Shown: in pieces, positions 48,552 to 60,107 of the stretch | How positions within the stretch are numbered: position 1 is the stretch's first letter | How the letters are laid out: each line of letters opens with the position of its first letter | Source of the DNA: Cardiocondyla obscurior | Lineage: Eukaryota > Arthropoda > Insecta > Hymenoptera > Formicidae | DNA length: 64,000 nucleotides | Direction: 5' to 3' | Assembly: GCF_019399895.1 (NCBI RefSeq) | Contig: NC_091867.1 | Coordinates: 2,046,001-2,110,000 of the forward strand | Notes under the pieces: generated by a model | The model's database searches: none | What the model was told of the DNA's origin: nothing | Seen by the model: only the letters and a program-made list of their open reading frames with translations | Made by a program: the position numbers and the translations under genes

Positions 48552-51354
48552 TTTGCCAATTGATTCTTGTTGATAAACCGTCCGTCACTTCTCTTTAAAA
48601 CAGGTCAATTGAAGTAGTTTTTACGGCGAACAGGTCACACATTGCGCGAATATTTCAAAATTGATGCGCAGACGGTCAGTTTGAACAAATATTTCAATAT
48701 TTTAACTATCAAAAAGTGAGAAAAATTGACAAAAATTTTTTTTTAGATTGTACAATTTCTTGAAATTTTTTTTCAAATACGGATTTTAACAAGAGGGAAA
48801 AAAGAAAAAAATTTCTCGTGAAGTTATAGCAGTCACAATCGTCTCTCTGTAAATTCAATCCTGAAAGCTCCTCGAAAGGTTTATCGTCTTATCTGAGATT
48901 CTTCAATATGGTAATTTTACAAGATCGTTCGTTGTCCGTTATTCAAAACCATGATTCGATTTAATCCGATTTTCACGTCGATAAGCAACGCCGATCACCC
49001 GTCGCGCTCTCCTCGTCGCGGGAAATTCCCGGAGAGTCAACGATCGACGGCGCGAACCTGCGAGTCTGCCGATTGAAAATAGACGGACGCGAAAAGTTAA
49101 TACGGTATCAAGTGATTCCTTCGATGAGTGAAGCCACCGTTTGACTGATCGGACCCACGGGGTAGGATGGAGTTTTGTTTACTCCCGAAGACCGGCTTGA
49201 CCGTACTGGCGCTTGCGCGGAATTGAACAGGAGCAATCATCGTGAAGTCATTCACGATTTGCTTAAAATCTATTAGAAACATCCCTAACGCAAACGATAT
49301 ACGATAATTAGAAGTCAATTAAATTGTCACGTATTTATTTTTACAAAATAGTAAAAAAACTGGTGTACTTGTATTTTGTTTTTAATTTCGCGAATTTTAT
49401 AATACAACGCACAATTATATTATTGCGAGTACGTAAAATGCAAGTCAGAATTTTAATTTTGTTATATTCACGTTCGTAAAAGCTGAGAAGAAAGTTTGCA
49501 CATTAGATTTACTTACGTTAGCGCGAATAGCTCGCTTCTCCACGCTTTGCAAACTCCAATTCGTTGGTATGCGAATAATTATGAATAATGTATGTTACAC
49601 CTACTTTTTTGTATACAAGACGGCGCGCTGATCAATAAATAATTTCAAGCACGGGATCGATAAAACAAACGTTGCTCCTTTAAGGATGCAGAATACAATG
49701 GAAGCAGGCGGTTTCTAGCAAGGAATGGCAATAAACCTCGCGGGTTTGCTAAGATCTGGATGCGATCCAATGATTGCGGCAACGATAGAGTTTTATCTAG
49801 TTTCGATTATCAGTCAGGAATTAATTCAATTAGTCAAGTATCGTTTGAAAAAAAAAAAAAAATTCTTCGGCGAAATACACTCCAAACAATATTATCAAAT
49901 GAATAAAAATTGCATATATTTACCCTACGCGTAGTGCGCAAATACGAAGCTCGGTTCTCGCTGCAACAGTTACATAAACGTTGATAAAGTTTTGGGATTA
50001 CCAGAAATACGTACTTCGGCGGCGCAGAATCTTTGACGTATCGTTAAAACAATGTCATAATGTTATCTCTATGCTATTCGCGAAAGGATTATAAATCAAG
50101 CGCGCAATTTACATGGAATTTCGCAGTTCATAAAAATATCAATGCGGCTGGGCGCCAATGTAAACGGTATCGTTTATGTTGCGAAGCGATGACCGGTTTA
50201 TCAGTGTTGCTCCAAAGATTCCCGCGAATTTTTCAATCAAGTGACTTACGACGTGTCTCAATGCGCTTTTATCCGTAGCGATTAGTACTTCGTAATTGAT
50301 GAAAATGTTTCAGTCCGTGTTATCTTAACGAAACTCCGTGGGAGAGAAATATTAAAATCAAAGCAAATATATTTTTAACGTGCAGTTTGCCGTGGCGCGC
50401 GGTAGTCAGCGACGCGTACGAAGACATTTGCATTTTCGCGGGCAAGAATGCGTTGCTTAAAGCGAAGGTTTATCTTTACATGGTGTGCCATAAACATACA
50501 ATAGTCGATACTAAAGCTAACGAGATTGATTTAAATAAGTCGCAGCTACGATCAATGCCGTTCTTGCATAACAATCGAAATGCGATACGCAGAGTTTTAC
50601 AACGTGGCAAAATAATTTTTTTTCTATTTTTGTCGGATATGCGTAAAATATATCGGCAACAATCGGCAATTTTTATCCAATTGCCATCTCGCGGTCGACG
50701 TCGCAATCCGATGAGATTGTCGTACGCCGCGTGAGAGAGCTGTAATCTTTCGAATTCTCTTTGGGTCTGTACGATGAATTGACTACTCATTCATAGTAAA
50801 AAGCAATCGTGCTGCGAATGCTCAATTACGTAGTGGTTGAGTAGAGCAAGGGTGACTATAATATATGCCTGTGGCGCTATCATAAAAAGAAAAGAAAGGA
50901 AAAGGGCCTATTTTGGAGACGAAAATAAATTTGGGTGGTTAAAGTAATTTTTTCTTTTTTTTTTTTCTTTTGGTATTTTATTTGGTACATTAATCAACAT
51001 TTTCCGGGATCTATTTGATACATAAAATTTATATAACGAGGTAGCTAATATATTTATTACTAATATTACGAAGTCAATTTTATAAAAAGAGTTGCAAAAT
51101 AACTGCACATTTCTATCGCACTTTTTTGTAGAATATTCGTATTACAGCGTAGCTTAATAGAGAGCGACGTTATTGAAATAATTGAAGTATATACGAATAT
51201 AATTTATTGCTCCGGAAAGTAATGGAATAAAATTCAGTTAATAAACATTAGCTCACACTTGGCCTTGCACGGACGGTCAAGTGCGTTGTACCATAGCAGC
51301 TTCTAGAATTAAAACGGTCGGATGAAAGTGCACACTACATCCAATGAAACATAC
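48552..51354. other. intergenic DNA upstream of the GPCR
   Basis: Probably contains the GPCR promoter and any non-coding first exon. A GC-richer patch at 48960-49220 is the best candidate. Short frames inside show no domain. Confidence 0.45.
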
Positions 51355-51451
51355 CACTCTCTTGTCCGGAACGCAATCGCCGGTGTGTAATTCGCACTGA
51401 CTTTGTGCGATGTGATCAATATTTTCATCGAGCTCCTTTTCTATTTTTGCA
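51355..51451 (-). CDS. possible exon of an unidentified gene
   Basis: A minus-strand segment bounded by a possible acceptor (ATATTCAG before 51451) and a good donor (GTATGT after 51355). One frame is open throughout and encodes AKIEKELDENIDHIAQSQCE then LHTGDCVPDKRV, acidic and protein-like with two cysteines. If unspliced, the frame continues through VCFIGC to a stop at about 51277. No partner exon found. It could be a remnant of a small secreted protein gene. Confidence 0.22.
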
Positions 51452-52951
51452 CTGAATATACGGTGCAATTTTGCAGGAAAATTAACGCAACGAAGTACGT
51501 TACATCATCGTATACGCAGGGTTTATGATTTTGAAAGACTTGAGATAATGAACTACACAGGTAGCAGTAAAATTTCAAACGTGCTTTAATCAGTATCTTT
51601 ATTTATTCATTTATTTTTTAATGTTAATATTTTTATATTTATTTCGCCGAGTTCTGATCTTTTTAATTAATATATTAAAATATTTGGTTCTCAATTTATT
51701 TTAACGCGAAGATTCACGTAATTTTTATCTCAAGCCATTTAAATAATGTCGTGAAAAATTAAAGAGTTTGATGGTTTAAATTATCTGAACGAGTAATAAA
51801 ATTAATTTACTTTCGAAATGCGTAACTGAGATGTAAATATAATTTTTTTGCAATATAGATATGAGAAATTTTTTTTATTATCACGTAAGTCTCTCTCACT
51901 CTTTTTCTCTCGTCTCTTTCTCAAAGAATACTTTTGCGCTAGACGCAATGTATTTTCAAAAACAGTGAACTTTCGAAATAGCTATCGATTTTTCAAGCGC
52001 ACCGTCCAGCTATAACACGGTCGATTTTCTTGTCTTTTAATGGACGTATGTCAGTCCCGTTATCGTTTCGTCCGAGTGGGTCACCGGCACCTTGCCAAGA
52101 TTAACTCGCAACCGTGCATCGGACTTGTTCCGTGAGCGGGCCGTTCTCAGTGAAAATCTGGTGGGGCACGCAGGGCCGACTTCTTTTTGCAATAAATCCC
52201 CTCGGTTACTTTAAACATTTTTATACTTAATTTTTCACTATATCTCTCTTAATTTTTAAACCTTTTATATCATTTCAACGTTTACATGACACGTAATATA
52301 GATAAATAATAAAATAGGACTTTAAAAAGAGGAAATACCTAAACGTATTACATACTTCAGTATCAAATTTTCAAATGTAGTATACAGCTTTTAATTTTAA
52401 TTAAATTAAATTAAAAAAAGCAGTTTGCAAAGTACAAAGTAATATATGCAAAATGAACATTGAAATTTGGAAGTAACGCGTCGAGTAATTGGTTTTGAAT
52501 ATTAACTCTAGATTGTTTCGAAAATATGTAACGTTCAGATTGTATAATGCGTTGATAATGCAGAGTTTAATAGAATTTTACATTAATTTATTAATAAATA
52601 AAGGAGGCACTAGTGAATGTAAAGTCTACGGGACTTTCTTAGCCGGCCCTGAAAGTCAGATGAAGTCTGAAAGTACTCCGCGTGTTCGCCTTTGCCGAGC
52701 ATGTTCGTTTACTATTAGTACTCGCGAGATCGAGTAGCCTGCCACACGTACTTCATCGGCGATCGTCGATCACTGATTATTCGTAGCAAGTATTCAGTTA
52801 ATCCGCAAACAAATTTAATCCGCGATAACCCTCGTTGCATTTTGTCGCGTCTACTGCTCGTATCCTCCTTAACGATTCTCAGGATCGTCTTGCGAGGATC
52901 GGCGATTCTTTGAGATTCCTTAAGGCAGTGATATTCAAAACTGGATCGAAA
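51452..52951. other. intergenic DNA upstream of the plus-strand secreted-protein gene
   Basis: AT-rich except for a GC-rich island at 52040-52210 with short frames on both strands. The 5' UTR and promoter of the gene starting at 52952 should lie in the last few hundred bases; no TATA element is clear. Confidence 0.45.
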
Positions 52952-52991
52952 ATGAAGATTGCCACTACATTATTCCTCTTCGTTGTAGTTG
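52952..52991 (+). CDS. signal-peptide first exon of an unrecognised secreted or membrane protein
   Basis: ATG at 52952, with an A-rich context before it (CGAAAATG), encodes MKIATTLFLFVVV plus one base before a textbook donor GGTAAGTGA. A very short first coding exon carrying just a signal peptide is typical of insect secreted proteins (odorant-binding, chemosensory, peptide precursors). The phase (one base carried over) matches the next candidate exon at 59973 and also an alternative acceptor at 59129. I link it to the downstream plus-strand exons by phase and order only; the long intron of about 7 kb makes the link uncertain. Confidence 0.5.
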
Positions 52992-55900
52992 GTAAGTGAT
53001 CTGTTTTTTTTTTTCTTTCTTCTTTTTTTTTCTTAAGAAAAAAAAATAGCGTGGCTGATTCTTTAGCTTTTTTTTTAACCGATTATTAAATTTATTTATA
53101 TACTTTATATATTTAAAAGTATAAGGATTTAAACTTTTTTTTAAATTAGAAGTCTAACCTTTTCAAGAAAATCTAAATCGGTTTGGAATTAAATTTTAGA
53201 AATTTAAGTTTCTCTTTTCTTTTTTTTTTTTCTTTGCTTTTGTAATGTTTTAATTCTTGTTTTAGTTAATAATTGAGTTCTGAATTAATTGCAAGTTGAT
53301 TATTTAAAATTTTATTAACGTAAGCGTCACTGATAGAAAACCATCTAGATGTGCTACTTCCATCGCGTAAGATGCAGTACAAACAGTGCCTACCAATGTG
53401 CATGTGCATCCGGTTATTTAGTCTCGCCGCATTGATATTTACATATTAATGCGATATTTCGATTAATTTCGTGAAGTATTTATATTTATGCGATTGCGCA
53501 TTGGTAAAATTAATTTCTCTTACTCTATCTCTTTCTGTTTCTTTTTTTTTTTTCTTAAAAAAAAAATTATATTTTGCGTATCATGTAAACGTTGAGTTCA
53601 AAGTGCTCATTAATTTCATATCATATTAAAATATAAAAACTAATTCTTGTATGTATCTTAATAGAGTTAAATAATTTTTGTAAATGTATATACATTAATC
53701 ATTCAATACACACTAAAAAAAAAAAGAAAAAAAATGTAACTCTAAATCAAATATTTCTCTTAACATAAATCAATGTCGGTTTTCAAATTTTTCTTAATTT
53801 TCTACATTTTTATCAATAAAAAACAAAAGACAAGAAATATTTAAATTAAACTAAATACAACTTAACGCGCTACATTAATACACGATACAAGAAGCTATAA
53901 AAACAAAGTTGCAAAATTTTAATACTCTTAAAACGACACATTGATCATTTACCGTTAAATAATACGATTAATTAGAGTGTTGGGTTTAATATTCCAATTT
54001 ACGTTATATGAGATTTCAAATCGACGATCTGCAAGCACACTAATTTGAAAGCCGATCGCAAGGGCTGTCGCCGTTTTTTTTTTTTCACCAACGGCGATTT
54101 TATTTGTTGGGCCTTTCTCTCATTTTTATCGTTACTGCCTTGTATGAACTGCATTATTTTATTCTGTGCTATCGACTTCGACGTCTGTACATTACTCTTA
54201 ACTCGACTGCACGTCTCACGCTGTAAATCGAACAATTAATCAGAGTATCTCTCTCTTTACTGTACTAATAATCTCGTTTCTCTCTGGCGAAGAAAAGTTC
54301 TTTCGCTCCTTGACAAAGCGCATCCGCACATACGGGCCTTTGTTTGCGGACGAGGCGGGTATTCCATATTTTTTTTTTCTTTTTTTTTTCTCCCGGAAAA
54401 TTCTCATTGCACTTAGATACGTGAGTTGCGCAAAAATATAATTCTCCGTAATTTCACGCTTTGCAATGATCCGCGCGTGACTACGATGGTTACGCATTGT
54501 GAAAAAGTAGCCGGGCTCCTTACTGGCCGACACTGTAAGTGCGTTGCACTCGGCGCATTACTATGCGTCATGATGCATCAGGATGCGGCGGGTGCCGTGG
54601 AAATCTCATTTTATAAAATATTTCGACCTACTTTTTACATTCACGGAGGCCGAAAACAATGATAACGTTATACATATAAAGAGCGCAGTGATTGAACCTC
54701 GTGCTTCTAACGGAAGATCTAAAATTTTGGGAGCGCGCCAGATGCGTGCCGCGCGAGACGGACGACGCTAGTCAGATTATATAAATTTAGGATTAGAATA
54801 AATTCGCGTAATCTGATCGATGAGAGTTTGTTTTACACTCCGCGCATCTGAGATTGCCTCAAATATTTTTCATACGCGCATCTTTTTTTTTTCATATGTA
54901 ACGTTCTCTATCTTTGTGTTTCCTTAAATATAAGTAACGTTAGCGTTTCAAAATATTTTACGTTAATTTATCGGATGTCATTTCTTTAACTGTTTCATAA
55001 TACTTTTGTATAATAAAACTGTAAAGCAAGCGTGTAAAAAAAAGCATCTTTATACTTGTCAGAGACACAAAATCTTTCGAGCCGACACGTAACATTGTGA
55101 GGTATTTCGCCGTCTTCGCTACAGCAGAAAGGAAGTCATTGAAACGAGTCGGTGTATATATCGTATATCTAATATGTGTACATAGTGTGTAAATAAAAAA
55201 AAAATGACGAAACTGTATAAATTAGCCGTGGCTCTCGCTACGTTAACCAATTTATTTTCTAATACGTACATTGCCTCAAACAGACTTAATAACATTGAAA
55301 ATACAAAGTCTACTTTGCAGCTTTTTATTTCATTTGCTGAGATAAATACGATATAACCTACTTAAATTTTTTTTCCAAGAAATTCGATAAACCGGTAATA
55401 AAATTTATTAGAATAGAATTTTTTAATTTTTTTATTTTCTTTTTTTGCATAGAAATAAAAAAAACAGATAATATTTAATACAAATAATTGACAAATTGTT
55501 ATTGGTACATTATGCAAGTAATGCTAATTAAATTAATTTTATGATAATTAAAATAATTTTATACCATATACATTTTTTTCGCGACGGATTTCCTGACAGC
55601 TTAGCTTGTAAAATTAAAAGTGTTTCGAAACAGGTACATATAACAAAGCATTTCCGATGCGATACGCTGTGCGCAACATTGTGCATAACACATAGGCGTT
55701 CAAAAATTACCGCATTGAGAAAAGTATTGCCATTGACTTGGTCAGTGATGCAGGATAGAAAGTGCGAAATGATTAAGTGCACGAGCCGCAAAATGTGGAA
55801 TAGGGAAAAAAAAAACGAAAGAAAAATAGAGCGGGACATCGATGAAAGTATGCAGTTTCGATCGCTAGATAATTGTCATTGAAAGTGATCTGGGAGAAAG

Positions 55901-58715
55901 GGATCGAAACCGGCATCTCCGGCTATATAATTGCGTATTATTTATGTTATAAAAATAAAAAGACGGAGAAAAATACATATATTTGTTTGACATTTCCGCG
56001 ATATATTGCGACATGCAGGCCTTATTTTACTTCGCGCCCGCTGTTAACTTGTCAATAGATGTGACGTATAATTAAAGATGCGCGAGAGTTTTCTCTGTGA
56101 TTATCGGAATAGCAGCTTGCGTTTGCAGTATTATGAAAAGTAGCTGTTTAAGTTATCCTTAGGTTCAGAATTTGGCATTAAAGTGAAATGTACATCCTTT
56201 CTTTCGACGGCTGAGTCGAATCGAGGTTAATTATTCCTGCATCGACTAAATTCTAAATTAATCGATCGCTATTTTCACTAAACTATGAATGTGCTGAGAA
56301 AGTCTGATTAGATTTATTAAATTCGTTTAGAATAAATTTTACGCATTTAGATAATTTAAATTTATCAAATACTTTTTTAAATGATTCCTTTTTACATTAC
56401 GCAGTTTGACTTCAAACGCGAAATCTTACGTATATCTTGAAATATTAATATCGTTATACATTGCCGGTCACTTATTCGCGAACGGCGACTACATATTTGT
56501 TTTTCACGTGTGTGCGATCTATTTCTTCGAGCACAGCGAAGCGATACGTGACGCGAAAGGAAAAGAGACTGTACCGTTTCGAACGACTGAATCGACGTGT
56601 CCAGTCAAAAATTAGGCTAAAGAGTGGCCGGTTGCCTCTGCCGATGATTCTTTTACCGAGATTCGTGGGATGTGTATTTGGGGAATTAGGCCAATCTCTC
56701 TCTGGGTAAATGTCATTTATGTGCATACTTTCTACCTTGTTACATCCAACAATACCGTTCTTGTCCGTCAAATTTGCGTTAGTAGGCAGTCATTTATTAA
56801 ATCCGTATAAATATACATAAAATTTATTGTTTTTTTATTTATTAAAATGTTTTTTTTTTATTTCTACTTATTGTTATCTCAAATTTGATATTTTATAAAA
56901 ACGTAAGAACCGTTCAAGTTATTTTGCGTTATATATTTTTTAATTGCTGTACTATATTTTATTTTAAACTTAATTGTGACTTAATTTTTTTTCTCAATGA
57001 CGAACGCCGGAATAAAATATAGACTACGGAGGAGAATGCAATCCACTTTCCTTTGTCGAACGATGCTGCTTTGATTAATGGTCGCATTTATCAAATCATT
57101 ATGTATAATTTAACGGATCGTTGGATGTTTATTTTGTCGTCGCCGGGAATTGTCCGCGGGAGGAGAAACTGACGTTAGTTTCTAAACGTTTTCATTGTAT
57201 CGGCGTTTCTTTCTTTCTCTCGGTAATCGCGCGGGATTTGATGATAGCGCCGAGATAATGTAGTAACATTATCGGAGCAGTCCGCAAGGTGAAGGCCAGC
57301 CTTAGGAAAGTATTACACAGTTCGCTCGTATACGATCATTGTTATGTCGTTCGACGACGAGAATCCCGGTTAAGAAAAGTGAATTTCGCCATCGTTCGCC
57401 GAGTCCGGTATAACTCTTGAGAATCGTATCGTGACTGTTACATCGAGCATCCCTCAAAAGCGAGATAGTGAAAGTGTGCGCTAGATCTGTGCCGACGTAT
57501 ACTATGTCGTACTTTTTCTACAAATCATCCAAGTCGGCGTATTAAATAACATTTTATTTTTATTTCTTTTTTATTTTAAACAGAATTTAAAACTACGCTT
57601 TGTAATATTGATTGATTGATTTTGCTGAAAAAGACCTTGTGAGATCAGAAACGTTTAAATTTTACATTTTAATTTATCTTTGTATCGTTATAATTAATAC
57701 TATATATATAATGATTAATATCATTATATTTAATTTTTTTTTCGTGGAATAATAAATATAATCTCGTAAAAGTATTGCAATTTATTTGCACCGCAAGACC
57801 GATAATGCGTATTCATTCTAGATAATTGTCACGTTAAGCATTCGATTATGTAATAAATATTAATTAACATTATAATTTTAATTCTTATAATATGCAAATA
57901 CAAACTAATCAACCTACATGTGCATCCAGTCGCGAATGTTAATTTGAAAATAACTAGAATGATCGGGTTAGCTTCTGATCGCGAATCACGGTGAAATTTC
58001 GCGGCTTTGGTTTCTTTTGCTTTTCACTATCACGAATGACACGCACGCGACGTGTCATTACCGGCGTACTGAAAAAGAAGGCTTTGCCATCCATTTATCG
58101 AACTGGAACGGTAAAATTTCTATTCAAAGATAATTTCTTGTATTACGAAACGCCATTCGTTTCGTCGACTTTCGTGCGTCATAGTGCAATAAGTGATTGT
58201 ATAATAAAATCTGTGGCACGAACGGCCGCTGACAATTCCGTCTTGCCTCCGGTTGTGTTTACGGTAATTAGGAGGTTCAGCAACCGATGATGAAACAGAG
58301 CGTATTAAAAATATGCTCTGTTAATTATTAATCCCACTCGTGCAAAGTGACAATTTCTGGGCGTCACACGCCGCCTAAACGTACGTTTTGTTGTTTTCTC
58401 ATACTTCTTTTTACATCCCGGTTCACATCCGGCTGCTGTTAATTAAGGAAACAGTTTCAACTATTGAGGTCTCTTTTTTTTTCTAATCTGCAAGACGATA
58501 TTTCGTAAGGAATTAATTTTCACGCTTTATAGCGAACAAATGTGTTACATATCGGCTTTGATGTTTGAAGCTTTATTGAAAAAGATTTTTTGATAATCGC
58601 GATTAATATCGACGATGATATATCTAAGACTGACGATGAACGCATCGTTTGAAAGTTGGAAATTCAAAAAGTATATCCTCGTATAGTTTTGGCATCGGCA
58701 AGAAAGCAGTTTGAC

Positions 58716-58835
58716 ATGGAAACCATGGAGTCACATGGTGGCTCGGTCAACGCCTGGACGTTTAGTCAGGTTTCAAGTGGGTCACTAGGCTATGGCCCAA
58801 CGGCATACCTCCGTGATCCGGCAAATATTTCTTAA
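58716..58835 (+). CDS. short open reading frame, 39 residues, unknown
   Basis: ATG at 58716 (context GACATGG), TAA at 58833-58835. The peptide begins METMESHGGSVNAWTFSQVS and is rich in Gly and Ser. Base composition is GC-richer than the flanks. No recognised family; it could equally be part of a conserved non-coding element. Confidence 0.18.
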   Translation: METMESHGGSVNAWTFSQVSSGSLGYGPTAYLRDPANIS

Positions 58836-58901
58836 ACAAAGTCCGGAACACACTTATTTCGAACACGAGTCTGATCAGAAGAGAAATAAATTCCTCTTTA
58901 A

Positions 58902-59240
58902 ATCCCGCAAAAAAAAAATATATTTGCACGCGCTAGATGCACAAGTTGTTTTAACGGTGACTTAATCATCGGCACAATCGCTGCGTTATTTATCTTTTTA
59001 TTATACAATTATTTTGTAATATTTGCCGGCACGATAAACGTGGATAGATCGGAAATAGCTCCAAATGAGAAAGTAATGATTCTCAAAAATACCGCCCGAC
59101 ATATCTCTAACGTTCGTCTTTCTATTGTAGAAAGGAATATATTAATATCATTGGAAATAGAAAACTGTTACGAAGTGAAGACTGCTTTGATGGACAATTT
59201 AATGTCATCTGGCCTACAACTCTGCCCCTCTGATGTCTAA
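58902..59240 (+). CDS. open frame of about 112 codons, unknown
   Basis: A stop-to-stop plus-strand frame ending in TAA at 59238-59240. It encodes a hydrophobic segment (LIIGTIAALFIFLL...YFVIFAG) followed by a polar part with NEKVMILKNTARHIS and ENCYEVKTALMD, ending LCPSDV. Composition is protein-like, unlike most frames here. There is no upstream in-frame ATG, so it would have to be an internal or terminal exon. A strong acceptor (TTTCTATTGTAG) lies inside it at 59118-59129; an exon starting at 59130 would be in phase with the signal-peptide exon at 52952. Confidence 0.22.
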   Translation: MPQKKNIFARARCTSCFNGDLIIGTIAALFIFLLYNYFVIFAGTINVDRSEIAPNEKVMILKNTARHISNVRLSIVERNILISLEIENCYEVKTALMDNLMSSGLQLCPSDV

Positions 59241-59972
59241 ACAAAGAGAAAACATGTAGGCATAAATCACTATCATTTTTTACTGTAGTAGTTACGGCGA
59301 CAAGGCTATTTATCTTTAAAATAACCTTCGGGAAAAAGAGATTGGAAAGTAAAGATTCATAAAGTTACTTTCATTTATACAATACGATCAATATTTTTGA
59401 CTTTACATATTATAAATTATTAGTTTATAACTAAATACGTTTCTGTAAACCAATTTACAATTAATTAATTAATTTAATTATCCGATTTTTTTTTTAAGTT
59501 TTTTTTATTCCGATTTTTTGGAAACGTGACGTTGACAGACGACGAAGAATCAATAGCACAGAATCATCATACTACTTGCTCGTAGTAATTAATAACATTT
59601 AACAATATCAACATTTGAATGCAGAATAATAATTATTTCTCCTAAAAAAAAAAACATTTATTCGATACTTGTCTAAAATTCATTGACGTCAATATATGTT
59701 TGTATAACTATCTAAAAATAGTTTCACACGAAATTAAATTAATTAAAATTAAACTTCTCAAAATGGAACATGTATGTAAACGCATGTGAGAGCTTGAAAG
59801 GCGTCATTAACATGCAGCTTTAGATAACTTACGCAAGATTCATGAAACTGTATTCATTCCGGAGCATTAATGAATCACGTAGATCATCATTTCGGATTCA
59901 ATGGATCAGACAAAACTGTTCATGGCTTTGTCTTTTTTTTTTTTTTCTTGTCTCTTCCGGTTCTGCTTGCAG

Positions 59973-60107
59973 GCTGTACGTGGCGAGAGGCGCTAGGCAC
60001 GTGTGTGTTTCAATCGGACTTTGGTTTTGTTCTAAACTGCGCTTTCAAAAAGTCCGGTCTCTTCCGTGTCCGAAATCTCGGAGGCGTAAAGGGTTACGTC
60101 GGCCTGG
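59973..60107 (+). CDS. candidate exon 2 of the unrecognised plus-strand gene
   Basis: Preceded by a long pyrimidine tract and TTGCAG, followed by a strong donor GGTGAGTT. In the frame set by the signal-peptide exon it encodes CTWREALGTCVFQSDFGFVL, then NCAFKKSGLFRVRNLGGVKG and YVGL, with three cysteines. It ends with one base, the phase needed by exon 62193. A second frame is also open over the same bases but fits neither neighbour. No family recognised. Confidence 0.42.

Larger units (their letters stand above)
52992..59972 (+). other. putative long intron of the plus-strand gene
   Basis: AT-rich sequence with pyrimidine runs. It contains a 5'-UTR-like stretch at 57290-57540, a short frame at 58716-58835 and a longer frame at 58902-59240, any of which could be part of a separate transcript. 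Confidence 0.35.
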
